Assembly: GCF_029227915.1 (NCBI RefSeq)
Contig: NC_079883.1
Span: 25,732,001-25,796,000 of the forward strand
Length of the DNA stretch: 64,000 nucleotides
Source of the DNA: Hydractinia symbiolongicarpus
Lineage: Eukaryota; Cnidaria; Hydrozoa; Anthoathecata; Hydractiniidae
Direction of reading: 5' to 3'
The position numbers were made by a program, and so were the translations under genes. A model generated the notes under the pieces. That model ran no database searches. It saw only the letters and a list, made by a program, of their open reading frames with translations, and was not told the origin of the DNA. Positions 31,584-42,450 of the stretch are shown in pieces (within the stretch, counting starts at the first letter, position 1; each line of letters begins with the position of its first letter).

Positions 31584-32896
31584 TCTTTACTTCAGTTTGC
31601 TGCAGATGTTTCAGCTGCTTGTTAGCTCTACGAGCATCAGCAACTGTTCCATGTCTTATGCGAGTGCTTAAATCACAGGCAACGTAAGCAGCATCAGGTC
31701 TAGTTTGTTTTGCTGCCCATTGAATTTGACGTGCTTCATATTTTGTAAGTGGAATTGTAGACGTACTATTGGTAAAATTATTTGGTGAAATGTTACTAAT
31801 GTAATTATGCTGATGAATAATTACTGCACCACACTCTTGTTCAATTTCTAATCCCAAAAAGTTAAACGACTTTGAATTCTCTTTACTAAGTGAGAATGTC
31901 TTACGTAAATGTGCAATGATAGTGTCATGAAACAAATCACTTCCAACGAAAAAGCACTCGTCAACATGACAGCAAATTACACCTTTGAGAGTTTCTTTTC
32001 TCCAGAAAAATAATGCATTGTCATAAATGCTTCTTGTAGCTCCAACTTTATCGAATTCGTTAGATAATGTCTCATACCAAGCGCGTGAAGCGTCGCACAA
32101 GCCATAAACAGGTGTTTTTAGTTTCCACAACTTGTCTGTGTTAGCTTCTGGTGGTGGAAGAAGATGTACGGCTCTACCAATCTTGGCACCTTGAAGAAAC
32201 CCAGCTTTAATATCAAGACTGTAAAATTTTCCATCCATGGGTTGCACCAATATTACACACAAGACGAAAGTTCTCCTTGTTTACAGTTGGCGAGTCTGTT
32301 CGTATACCAATAGTGTCCTCCTCAAAACCTTGTGCCACTAATCGTGCTTTAATTTCTGCTTTACCATCATGACTTTTCTCAGATATCGCCCAGCCGGTTG
32401 TGGTTATGTCTTGCCTTTTGTCTTCAACTTCATCATAAACATTGTAATCACGCCATTTAGTTAATTCTTTATGTTGAGCTTCACTAACATCGCATGACGT
32501 TTCTACATTATATACTGACTCTGTGTTTACCTTTTCCCAATCCAAAATGTTTTCAAAGTCAATTGATTTCATGGCTTTGGTTTTAACATCTTTGACATTC
32601 AACCAATTCTTATATGCTCCAACTCCAGATTTTCCTACTTTACCAGCACGACTAACAACCATAAATTCAGCAAGTTTATTAGTATCAGGATCAATAAACC
32701 TAACCCTCTCCCTGACTTTTGGAAGGGTCACTGTCAATGACTGTTCATTGCGAGGTGTGTTAGAAACTTCTTGCTCAATGCTTGATTGATGTGTTGTTTC
32801 AACCTGAGCATGGGAAATAGCAGGGATCTCATTTGTATTTACTAGGATCACTAGGAATGTCATCAAGTACAACTTCTGACAATGTGTTGATATCAA
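31552..32896 (-). pseudogene. copia reverse transcriptase
   Basis: Two overlapping frames (32896-32213, then 32262-31552) give a broken reverse transcriptase with LDIKAGFLQG and KLKTPVYGL blocks. The active-site motif reads HVDE (31957-31968), where copia elements have [Y/H]-V-D-D, so the second metal-binding Asp is Glu. The frame break near 32240 and this substitution indicate inactivity. Confidence 0.85.
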
Positions 32897-33222
32897 AATC
32901 GTTTACGCTTTCAAGCAACCCATTCGCTACGCTGTTTGAAATCTCATCAACGCAATCTTCTTCTTTGGTTGTAGTTTTCTTCACTTGAGGGTTTCCACTT
33001 GTGCTTTCCTGACAACTACGGTGTCTCTTCACTGATTGCAAGTGACAAGGACTTACTCGAACGTAAGTTCCTCCATGTTTAACAAGGACCTGTTTTCCAT
33101 CAATGCCAAGGACTACACCAGGTCCTCTCCACTCTTTCTCTCCACGTCGCTTATGGTATACCAATTCACCATTATAAAAATCTTTGCTGGTAGATGTCCG
33201 TGTTTGATGACTGAGTGCTGTT

Positions 33223-35049
33223 TTAAGATTCACTTTCAATGAATGCTTTGCGAGCAACATGCAGGGCACTCAGATGATTCGCAATTAATTGACTGGGTGT
33301 AACTGTTCGAAGAACAGGAGGCTTGGTTGTAAGCACAGATGGGAGATTTGAATTGCGTCCAAATACAAGCTGATTGAGACTGAATCCACGGTTATTATGC
33401 AACGCATTCTTGGCACAAGTGGCCCATGTAAGTGCATTTTCAACAGAACAACTAGTGTTGTCAACAATTTTCATAATCATATTTTCCAGGATGACATTAT
33501 GATGCTCACATACACCATTTGACCATGGAGCTTCTGCTGCTGTTGTATACACTCTTGTGTTTAACAGTTCTGCTACATCTCTAAAAGGGGAACTCCAGTA
33601 AAAATCACTTTTTTTCTTTTTTGCTATATACGTACTCAGAAAGTAGTTACACATCTTTCGTAGCGATCAAGTTTCTGTTCTTTGTTTTTCAAAAAAGAAG
33701 CTTTTTTGATGGAAGGACATGCCGAATATTTTCAGGGGGTAAATGACCCATTTTCTTCATTCTTTGTAATGTTTAAGGCTGCATGTGATGCTGATAATGC
33801 AGTTTCTAAAACAGCTTTGTCAAAACAACTACTTATAAGTCAGTAGCTTCTGCAACGCATTTATGACCTACCATAATCATAAGAATGATTTTTATTTGTA
33901 CAATATTAATACTCACGTTTTACCAACTTTACCGTTTTACGAACATTATTCGATCTTTCGATCACGCATTTGAATGGTCCTCCATCATGGTGAAAATTTC
34001 AACGTTACATAAAATTTGTTTGCATTTGTGTGCAAAAAAGCATGTGCGGATGAAAAATATTGCTGAATTGTGAAATAAAAATAAATTGGCTTGTAAAGTA
34101 AGAAAGTTTTTTTACTGAAACAAATGATAAAGTTTTTGTGATGAAAAGAATGTTAAAAAAAACCAATTAAATATATTTTCTATTTCTTTAAAAAATATTT
34201 TGCTCAGAACGTTATTTTGAGTCAGTAAAAGACACCTCGTCACTTTGCATCATTATTAATTTCTCCCTTGTGAGACACAAGAGGTTCGAAGTCGTGTGGC
34301 TGTAGCTTTGTAAAGTCTTTTTCATGAAGAGATTATCCTATTCTATGTTTATCCTAATTATCCTATTCTATGTTTTCTAAGTTAAAATCTTCGTCATTAC
34401 TACAAGACGTTTTATCAACGAACAATATAAACGGTAAGTAAACAAACTTTTAGAAGGTGTGCTGCTGAGCTCACGGACTGTCTGCACGATGTGACATATG
34501 CCTATTTATTCGGACCTAGTCCTCTCAACTTTACGCAACCTTGCAAATTTATTTAAAATTGAAGATGTTTACAGACCCATTAAGGTATAAATAAAGATTT
34601 TTAACGATTGTAAAAGGTTTATTCTGACATATTTATGTATTGTCTTCTTAAAATAACATTTTTTCAAATATTTTTTTTTCACTGGAGTGCCCCTTTAAGA
34701 GCTCATTGTTGAACTCCCCTCCGTTGTCTGAAAAAATCGAGTTTGGTGTGCCAAAAATAGCAACCCAGTGCTTGAGAATTGTGTCTACGATAATTTCCTT
34801 ATTCTTGGATTTGATAATTGTTGATGCACTGTATCTAGAGAACACATCAATCATATGAAGTATGGTTAACTTTTTATGATTAACTGTCAGGAATTTTAGG
34901 TCCATGGCAAGGCATTCATTGACATCTGAGGCTATTGGTAGTGAGACAATTGGCACTTGATCGAGCCTTCTTATATCTACTGCATGTGTCACAAGAGTTT
35001 GTAACATTGTCAATTTGCTGAAATAACTCTTTATCTTCAACATTTTCAT
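33223..35049 (-). pseudogene. copia integrase core, split by a nested transposon
   Basis: The upstream half (35049-34699) carries the first catalytic Asp (AMDLKF) and the second (SDNGGEF). The downstream half (33581-33223) carries the Glu region (APWSNGVCEHH). Between them lies the 33586-34694 insertion, which separates the catalytic residues. The C-terminal chromodomain-like region (TYVRVSPCHLQS) continues in another frame at 32829-33269. Confidence 0.82.
33586..34694. mobile_element. Non-autonomous DNA transposon (Kolobok/T2-type ends) inside copia integrase
   Basis: A 1109-bp insert. The ends are inverted repeats AGGGGAACTCCAGT and, on the other strand, AGGGGCACTCCAGT. Flanks are TTAA at 34695-34698 and TAAA at 33582-33585 (one change from a TTAA duplication). 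The combined TTAAAGGGG termini fit the T2/Kolobok MITE signature TTAAAGGRR. With one TTAA copy kept the integrase frame joins across the site, so this is the true insertion point. It has no transposase. It contains a short direct repeat, ATCCTATTCTATGTTT, at about 34334-34375. Confidence 0.75.
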
Positions 35050-35639
35050 CTTGGAGAAGAGTTTTCAGTTTGCTGCTGTCTATGGGATGGCCAAACTGTT
35101 TGTGAAGCTTTGTAGCTATTTTGCATTTTTCTTCAGGTGATTTTACAGTGAGATTGTTGACTGTGAATATAACTCTGGTGGCATTTACACCCGGAGATGT
35201 TTTGTTAACAGCAACTTGCTTAGGTGTAAGAGGTATACAGTAATGGCCATTTGACGTGTGTTGTAAAGGAATGTCTCTTCCAAACATAGTGACTTTATCA
35301 TTAACAAAATCAAGTTGGCTATTAGCTGCTTTCAGACTCTTTTTTGATAACAATAATGGTAATTCACAATCGACAACATCAGTAAGAATATGGGCTTGCA
35401 TTCCAGCCATAGTAACAGGGATGTTAACTTGTTTAACTGAGGGGAAGCTTCCACCTGGCCCAAATTTAAAGGACTTGTTACTCTTACTTTCAGCTAAAGC
35501 TGTCCCTTCTGGCATAGTGTCTATGTAACAGTCAAGCCAATTTTTACCACAAACTGTCGATGAACATCCTGAGTTTAGCAAAGCACAATTCAAAGGCTCA
35601 GACACAACTTGCTCCATAAAGCATTGTTCCACACCCTTT
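34916..35639 (-). pseudogene. copia protease and integrase zinc-binding domain
   Basis: Part of one open frame from 35959 to 34916. The retropepsin active site reads ALLNSGCSST (about 35567-35575), with Asn where the catalytic Asp of D-S/T-G belongs. A later His-His-Cys-Cys zinc-binding module (HKQFGHP ... CDTCSRYKKA) is the integrase N terminus. The frame shifts before the integrase core. Confidence 0.8.
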
Positions 35640-36419
35640 GCGAAAAACTGCACATGTACTTTATCCTGCCCTTTGCTTCCTTTATTTTTATCAGGAAAGT
35701 CATTCATGAAATGCATTATAGATTTGCAATGGTGACATTGCAATGGATGTCCATCAGGATCATTAGGGTTGTACTGGCTTCTTTTAGCACTGAAATATTT
35801 ACCACCTCTGCCACGTCCACGAGTGTTCCAATTGTTAAAACGTCGTCTGTCAAACTTTTGACCATATAATACTTCTTGCTCAACACCAATGTCATTACTG
35901 TCTCTACTACTTTCACTTTGAGCACATTGATCATAAATGGCTTTTATCTGTTTTTTCATAGAGTCGTATGTGAGGGAAGGAACCGTAGCACGTGTTAGTT
36001 CACGTGTAGCTTTCGGTACATGTGCATTTTTTAGTAGTTGATATGCAAGAACTGCAGTTGGTAACTCAATTTTAAAACTCTAAGTTTTTGATTCAGCTGT
36101 TCAAATTCATTTACATAATCACCAATCGACATTGTCTTGGAACGGTGAAAGGTCTCAAATTTTTCGTAAGCATTGAACATTGCTTGATCTTCAGTAATGC
36201 CATATAGTTCTTTTATTTTATTAACAAGTTTATTTAAACCATCTTCTTCATTCAATTCTTCTTTCGTTAAGGCTGACGTACTTCTGAATTTAAACTCAAA
36301 TAAACAACTGGTCCTTGTTTCTTCTTTGGAAGTTCTGTAACTACTTCCCATAAATCCCCATCTTCAGAAAATTGGGGCAATCCATACTTTTGTGCCATCG
36401 TGATTGTTCCAGTTGCCAT
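35640..36419 (-). pseudogene. copia Gag, frameshifted
   Basis: The ATG at 36419 lies just inside the primer site. The first about 50 codons read into a stop near 36268, and the frame is then shifted. A UBN2/Gag-type segment (KIKELYGITEDQAMFNAYE) follows in another frame, and a second shift occurs near 36068. The downstream zinc knuckle (about 35695-35737) has the first Cys pair and His, but the last Cys is Phe. Gag is therefore broken at least twice. Confidence 0.8.
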
Positions 36420-36431
36420 CTTCTTAACTAG

Positions 36432-36443
36432 CCTCTGCTACCA
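36432..36443 (-). other. copia primer binding site (initiator tRNA-Met)
   Basis: The minus strand reads TGGTAGCAGAGG, the complement of the 3' end of metazoan initiator tRNA-Met. It lies a few bases inside the 5' LTR, the usual place for a reverse-transcription primer site. Confidence 0.8.
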
Positions 36444-36446
36444 GAA

Positions 36447-36523
36447 TGTGAATAGATCTTTATTCTTAATTATGGCATAAAGCCGTACATATAAACCTAA
36501 AAGATATAATGAACATAATGACA
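36447..36523 (-). repeat. copia 5' LTR (77 bp)
   Basis: Direct repeat partner of 30869-30945. It is followed on the outside by TATAC (36524-36528) and on the inside by the primer site. The three differences from its partner are two T/A or T/G changes near the start and one C/A change in the middle. Confidence 0.85.
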
Positions 36524-36947
36524 TATACTACTAATTTATTCTTAAAATTCCCGGAAATAAGGGGCGGGATAGTAAATTCTACCGAAATTTTGCAGTTTTT
36601 TTTTTTTATAAGGCATGGAGTGTTGTGCATTTACAGCGATCGCTATTCTGATGATTCCGTCCACTATTGTTTTTTCTCATCAACATTTTCTGGTGGTTCT
36701 CAACCAAGACTACTCGTTCTGTCATAGTACTGCCGGTTCGCTGCTGGTTCTCTGGTTGTTCTACGGAGACTGGTGGTTCGCTGCTTGTTCTGTGGTGGTT
36801 TTGCAGAGACTAATCGTTACCTGTTTTAGTTATTATGGAAGTGGGAGCATTGTCCATATTTTTACAACATTTGTAACATAAGGAATAAAAAAAGGGCATG
36901 GCATGATTCACATAACTTAGGCATAGCCAAGGATCATTGGACCTTGT

Positions 36948-37211
36948 TTAATGAAATAGGTATTCAAAAGTATAGATTTCATTGCAATTACAGTGGGACC
37001 ACTTATCACAATAATTGCTTAAAATTGCATGTCTGTTGTTTTTAACTGGTTTTCCACACACACTACAGGGAAACTGTATCATTTCCACTTTAAACAGAAA
37101 AAGTAACAAATAATAAATCGACAAAAAATCGAAAGTAAAAGCGATCACAGAAAATGAGAAAAAAAGAGAAGATAAAAAACATCTACTTACAAGAATTACT
37201 CCTGGCACCAT
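36948..37211 (-). CDS. PHD-finger-like fragment, possibly transposon-derived
   Basis: The minus-strand frame includes FPCSVCGKPVKNNRHAI, then NYCDKWSHCNCNEI, a Cys4-His-Cys3-like pattern cut short. This form of PHD finger is common in non-LTR and other metazoan mobile elements. The frame is preceded by MVPGVIL and a GTAAGT donor at 37190, with a possible acceptor before the finger; the simple splice does not keep frame. It is likely a fragment, not a whole gene. Confidence 0.4.
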   Translation of the reverse strand: MVPGVILVSRCFLSSLFFSFSVIAFTFDFLSIYYLLLFLFKVEMIQFPCSVCGKPVKNNRHAILSNYCDKWSHCNCNEIYTFEYLFH

Positions 37212-40200
37212 TTTAAACTGGAGTTATTACGATAGCAGAGAAGCAGTGATGGGGCCGTTAAGATTGTACCCTTGGAACATCTTATTTAACTGGAATTTAT
37301 TAAAGATCAAAACTAAAGAGGCGTCTAGGGCCTCAATCTTGACAGTCCCACCAGTGAATCAGAACTAGAGATAAGACTGTCACTGTATAACATATGCACA
37401 TTGTACCAGGAATTCCATGAAAAAAACAACACGAATGAACCTATATTTGTTGATTTGCGCATGTAATTTTTTATTTTTTATTATTTACTTATAGAGTGGT
37501 TTAAAAGTGTTAATATATTAACGAAACACAATAATAATATTATAAATTAATAATAGCATACAGTAATAATATCATTAATATCAATATTGCTTTGTCGTTA
37601 GAAGTAACCTATAGCAAATATATACTGCAGGAATACATGACAAAGGGAGGGCTATGTCGTACCATGTTGTATTCACTGCGATCATCTACTATTTTGTTTG
37701 CTATGTCAATCCGCCCCTCCACATGGCCGCAGACTATATTTTTACGGCAAGTGATATTTTCTCCGTAACGATTGTGTTTTTTACTAAAAGACATTTTTTT
37801 TAAACTTCAGTTCCATTTCGATCTTTTGCTCCATACAATTCTTTTTTTGTACGCAGCGTGTCCATAGATGTTTTAAAAAAGATGATATTTCCAATTACTT
37901 TTAATTTTTTTTTATAATTTTTTAGAATTTGTGCATATAATGTTTACAAAATCAAGATTTTTAATTTTAAAAATGTTACTACAAGATTTTTAGTTGTGTA
38001 AATTCTCAGTGATCTGCTGTTATAAGACCAAAAAGTAACTTTTTGAGGAAAATTATGATTATTGGTATAATTTTCATATAAAAATTGATTCTTCCAGGAT
38101 ACAATTTCTGGCAACAATAAATTTTTAACTGTTAAACGTCATAATACGTAATAAAGCCATGCTATTAATAGTATACATTAACTCTGGAAATTTGCTATTA
38201 AAAAGTTTAAATTGATATGTTTTTTTCGGTTATCTGTTGAATAATAATTTTATAAAAAAATTAAAATATTTTTTTGAGAAAAACGTTAGTTTTTAAAATC
38301 TGATGTGGTGAAAAGTAGGCCAGAGTTGATTTTTTATATAAACAGAATACTTTTTTTAAATATATTTTCTATCAACATGAAAGGTAGCTAATTCCATACT
38401 GAATACATGTTCCAAAAGAGCTAGTGCATTTGCATTTATTGTTGACAAAAGAGGCAGTGTATGGCATCTTTTCAAAGATATCTGAGTTAAGCATATAATT
38501 AACTTTTTGTAGCCTGAGCTAGATTGAATTTTGTTAACGAATTATTTTAATTAATCTTATTTTTTAAAGCAAGAAGAATAGTGTTGTGTGCTCACTTAGT
38601 AGTAAGAATGCTTTGTCTTGAAAAGTTGTTTTTTACATTTATGATACATTTATCTTTGATGTTAACATGCTTTATTAAATAAAATACCAGTTATGCCAAT
38701 TGAAATACAATTGCTCAGAAGATATTTTTTGTCTTGTATGAAAGAAATTTGTGAATACTTTAAGGCAAGAAATTCTATTGTTTTTTGCTCACGTGATCAG
38801 TATTGAGAAATCTTTAATGTTAGATGTGGTCATGCTGGCTTTATGTTTATTGGTTGATTTTAATTCGGTTTTGCACTGGAAAATTATTATATAAGAAACT
38901 CAATTTTAATATCTCGAAGAAAACTTAGTTAACTAGGCTAGAAATGTCTGAAATCTGGACAATCCTTGTTAAGTTGAGACAGTGTAGAGATACTGCTAAC
39001 TTGATACCATAATTATTCAAATAAGTAGTCAAATTTTTATTCAGTATATTGACTTTCAGGAGGGTCACATTATATGTACAGGTAATATTGCCAGTTGAAA
39101 TACCCCTCTCTCTTCAGTGAGCTAATTTCCTACCTTTTTTTATTATTGACTTGTGTTGAAAAATTGAACAAGCAACACCAAATTTCGAAAAATTTTATGA
39201 CCCATTTCAATTTATTACCACCCCTCATATTAATAATTAATAGCTTTTTCTGCTATGGAACTTATGCCAATAATTCAAACGAGCTTCAGAGAGTAATTTA
39301 TTTATTTATCATAAAGATTTACACTTTAGTAATAAGTTACTGCTATAATTGCGTGTTCTGATAAAGAAACCGACAAAGACATACGTATATATAACAAAAA
39401 ATCATGTAAAATATACATTGTGACTGAAACAAATAACATAGAAAAACAAAAAATTGAATAACACTTTAGTCTGTAAACTAAACTCATTTCTCCCTTTTTG
39501 ATATTTTTCAAAAAGAGAAGCGTACAAAAAAATTATAGGGCAATAGCGAAAGCAGGGAAGAAAGACAGGTATTCTTTCTAATACCACTCTTAAAAGACTC
39601 AAAGATAGGAGTGTTTAAGTAGACGGATCAAGGGTCAAACATACACCGAGAAACAAAATTATAAAAATATCAAAATAATAAAAATTATTTGCAATTAAAA
39701 TGACTCATGACTCTATTCCTAAAATCTGCGACTGAACCTGTTACCGTATCTCTATGGGCAGTGTATTGAAAATTTTTACATCCGTTATAGAAAAGAAGCC
39801 AGATTATTTTTCGAGCTTAAGTTTCACTTTAGGAATAAATAACACTATAGAGTTTTGACAAGTATTTTGACAATGGATTATAACTCTCTAGATCTTTACA
39901 AATAATACAACCTAAACATTTCTTTACAAATCCAAAAACATAGTTCAAGTCCAAATCCAGTAAGGTATTTCCAAAATCAAAAATTTCTCCCTAAAGTAAA
40001 GTATAATCCAAGTTTAAAATCCAATGCCAATATGTTTATAATGCACAAAGTAGCTACACAATTTTAAATATCTAAATATAAAATGAAATTACCTTTAACC
40101 AAGCATTAATTACTAATTGCAGCCTTATAGCTAGCTACAGTACAGTGTCCTAAAAGCATTTTTGGGAGACCTCTAGCTAGCTAGCTAGTTTATATTAGAT

Positions 40201-41099
40201 ATATTAAGTTGCCTTTATTGTACAAAAAAAAATTAAAAGTACAAATAAGTGCCTAATAAAAGTTTTTTTCAAAATATATATCATTAAATTAGTATCACAA
40301 AGATAAAAACAGATATCAAAAATCAAAACTGTCCTGCCGCCAGCAGTTTCGCAAGGCAAATGACTGAATAAACGCGAAGTCCAAAGTTCAACTTGCACCA
40401 CCGAGTTCCGCAAATTCATAATGGCGCATAATCTCCGAAATGGTCTATTCAGAGCTATACGCTATCTTGTGAACTGCCTTGGTCAATTAGTGTTACTAAA
40501 AAACCTTTTAGAAATAACTCAACAAATTTTCCTGTTTTGCAAAAAAAATGCTACAGTACTATTTCTTTTTAGGAGTCGAAATACACGCAATATTAGCTAA
40601 ATCAAATTCTATTTACCCTATTATTAACTAATAGCTATTTTCAACCGGTTATGAGAAAGTCGTAGCGTTCAATGGCTAGAGAGCTTTAAGAACGGGCCAT
40701 GTACAGCAAAATTTAACTTAACTTCGTAGCAACCATATCGTCGTTATAGATGTAGACAATTAACATTGCCGGTAAAACGTGAAAGATGCAGTCATAACTT
40801 AATTTTATATAGCTAGTTACACTATATTAATAACTATGTTCCTCCGAATAGTTATTTATTTATTCATTTTTTATTCATTCATTTATTTATAATGAATATT
40901 TATACAGTATAAAACATCGTCTGCTATTAAAATGTGTCCTATAAATATTAGCAATATTAGTTTTTCTAACAGCTACGAACAAAAAAAGTCCATATACTTT
41001 TTATCATTGTTGTCATGAGGTTTTAGTTTTAAAAATATTAAAAATTCAAAATCAAATTACACTGCTTCCTATAAACAGCAAAAAAAACATGACACACAA
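37212..41099. other. Gene-poor AT-rich stretch
   Basis: Only short frames occur, including a minus-strand MSFSKKHNRYGEN frame at 37609-37794 with a possible GTACGA donor that I cannot place. A CTAG run sits at about 40175-40190 and a mixed ATTT/ATTC microsatellite at about 40850-40892. No conserved gene recognised. Confidence 0.35.
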
Positions 41100-41109
41100 T
41101 TATTTTTCT

Positions 41110-42450
41110 AAAATATCGTTTTTATTTGTGTATGGATAGTTATCCAAATCTACTGTTTGTTTTAATATCTCTCCTTTGATAAATGTATGTATAGGTGTCC
41201 CACATTCCAGCAAACTTACTGTGTTAAGATAAAAAATGAAGTATTCCATGAATTGAGCTGTTAGAACATCTAATTTATTATTTCGTACAAGCGTATTTGC
41301 GACTTTTTTCCAAAATCTCCTTCTTAGTGGTGTATGGATGGGCATCAAACATCAATCCTTGTTTAGTGTCTAGCATAAAGTTTTCTACCAGGTTGGCGTG
41401 CTGAATATTTTAATTCGCGAGAATGGTAAATTAAAAAAATGCGTTTTTTAAATGATGCATGTATATCGATAGAATCTCTATTTTTATAAGGTATGGATGG
41501 ATCTCTCATTTTCTTGGTTGTTTACTGAGGAGAACTAATGTTGTATACACAGGTCTGCTACGACATGCTGTATGTTTTTTCCGCCTGAAGGTATTTTGCA
41601 AAATATCCTTTTAATATTGTATGGTGGTATGGATTAGTCTCCCCCGTTCCTGCTTCTTACTGAGTGGGATAAAGTCTTCCTGTGAATTCACATGTTAGGA
41701 CATCTGATATTATCTAAATCTCCTTTTTAGTAGTGTATGGATGGATATCTAACTTTTTATTCAGCGTGAAAGGCAACTTCCAAAATTCTCATTTTAAATG
41801 ATGTATGGATGGGTCTCACACTCTCGTGCCTGTTTTCTGAGTAAAGTAAAGTCTTTTCTCGAATTGGCCGACCAAGAGATTTAATACTTCACCTTTCGCG
41901 ATGTCGTTTTTATCAGATCTCTTTGTTAGGTTGTATTGCAGGATCTTTTGCTCCCTTGCCTTTTTACAGAGTAGAAGAAAGGGTTTTTTATTCGCTTGCT
42001 AGAACATTGAACATTTCATTTGGTGCGAGAGAGCTTTAACAAAATCTTTGATGTATGCACATGCAATGATATACGCACGCGTGTGCTACTCGCCCTTTCG
42101 ATTTTTGAATAGAAAAAAGTAATCGTTTGACGTTTTTTTATTCTGTTCTTTTTTTATATTGCGTAAGGTTATTCCCCAAAATACTTTTTTAATGATGAAT
42201 TGATAGGTTTCGCTACTTGTCTAATTGTTTTTTAATCAGAATAAGCTTTTCCTTGTTTAGCTTCACAATACATTCAATATCGTATTTATTGCGGGAATAG
42301 TTTCCTAAATTTTGTTTTCAGTATTGTATGTGTAGGTATGGATGGGCCTGGCTACTTGCCTAAATATTTACCCTAATAGGACATCTTCCCCTATTACTTA
42401 ATTCAGTTCGCTTGCTTGTGTATTGACTAGAATGAAGTTTCCCCTTGCTT
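41110..42450. repeat. Degenerate tandem array with GTATGGATGG core
   Basis: About ten irregularly spaced copies (roughly 100-130 apart) of a block containing ATCTCCTTTTTA, then TGTATGGATGGGTCTC, then CTTTCC-type stretches. The copies are so diverged that the period drifts. No coding potential. Confidence 0.55.

Larger units (their letters stand above)
30869..36523 (-). mobile_element. Ty1/copia retrotransposon, decayed, very short LTRs
   Basis: Two 77-bp direct repeats starting TGTGAATAG and ending AATGACA (30869-30945 and 36447-36523) differ at three positions. Both are flanked by the duplicated target TATAC (30864-30868, 36524-36528). The inner side of the right copy is followed by an initiator tRNA-Met primer site. 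Internal minus-strand order is Gag, protease, integrase, reverse transcriptase, RNase H, as in Ty1/copia. The body has several frameshifts, catalytic substitutions and a 1.1 kb nested insertion. It is presumed dead. LTR identity of about 96% gives only a rough age because the repeat is so short. Confidence 0.88.
30237..36835. mobile_element. Outer inverted-repeat element hosting the copia insertion
   Basis: The left arm starts TAATAACTAAAACAGGTAAC and the right arm ends with the reverse complement of that string. Both arms continue for about 100-130 bases with degenerate GAACCAGCAG and CCAGTCTCC motifs in matching order. Removing the copia element and one target copy leaves about 0.9 kb, so the host was probably a foldback or MITE-type element. 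The arms are imperfect, and no transposase was seen. Confidence 0.6.
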
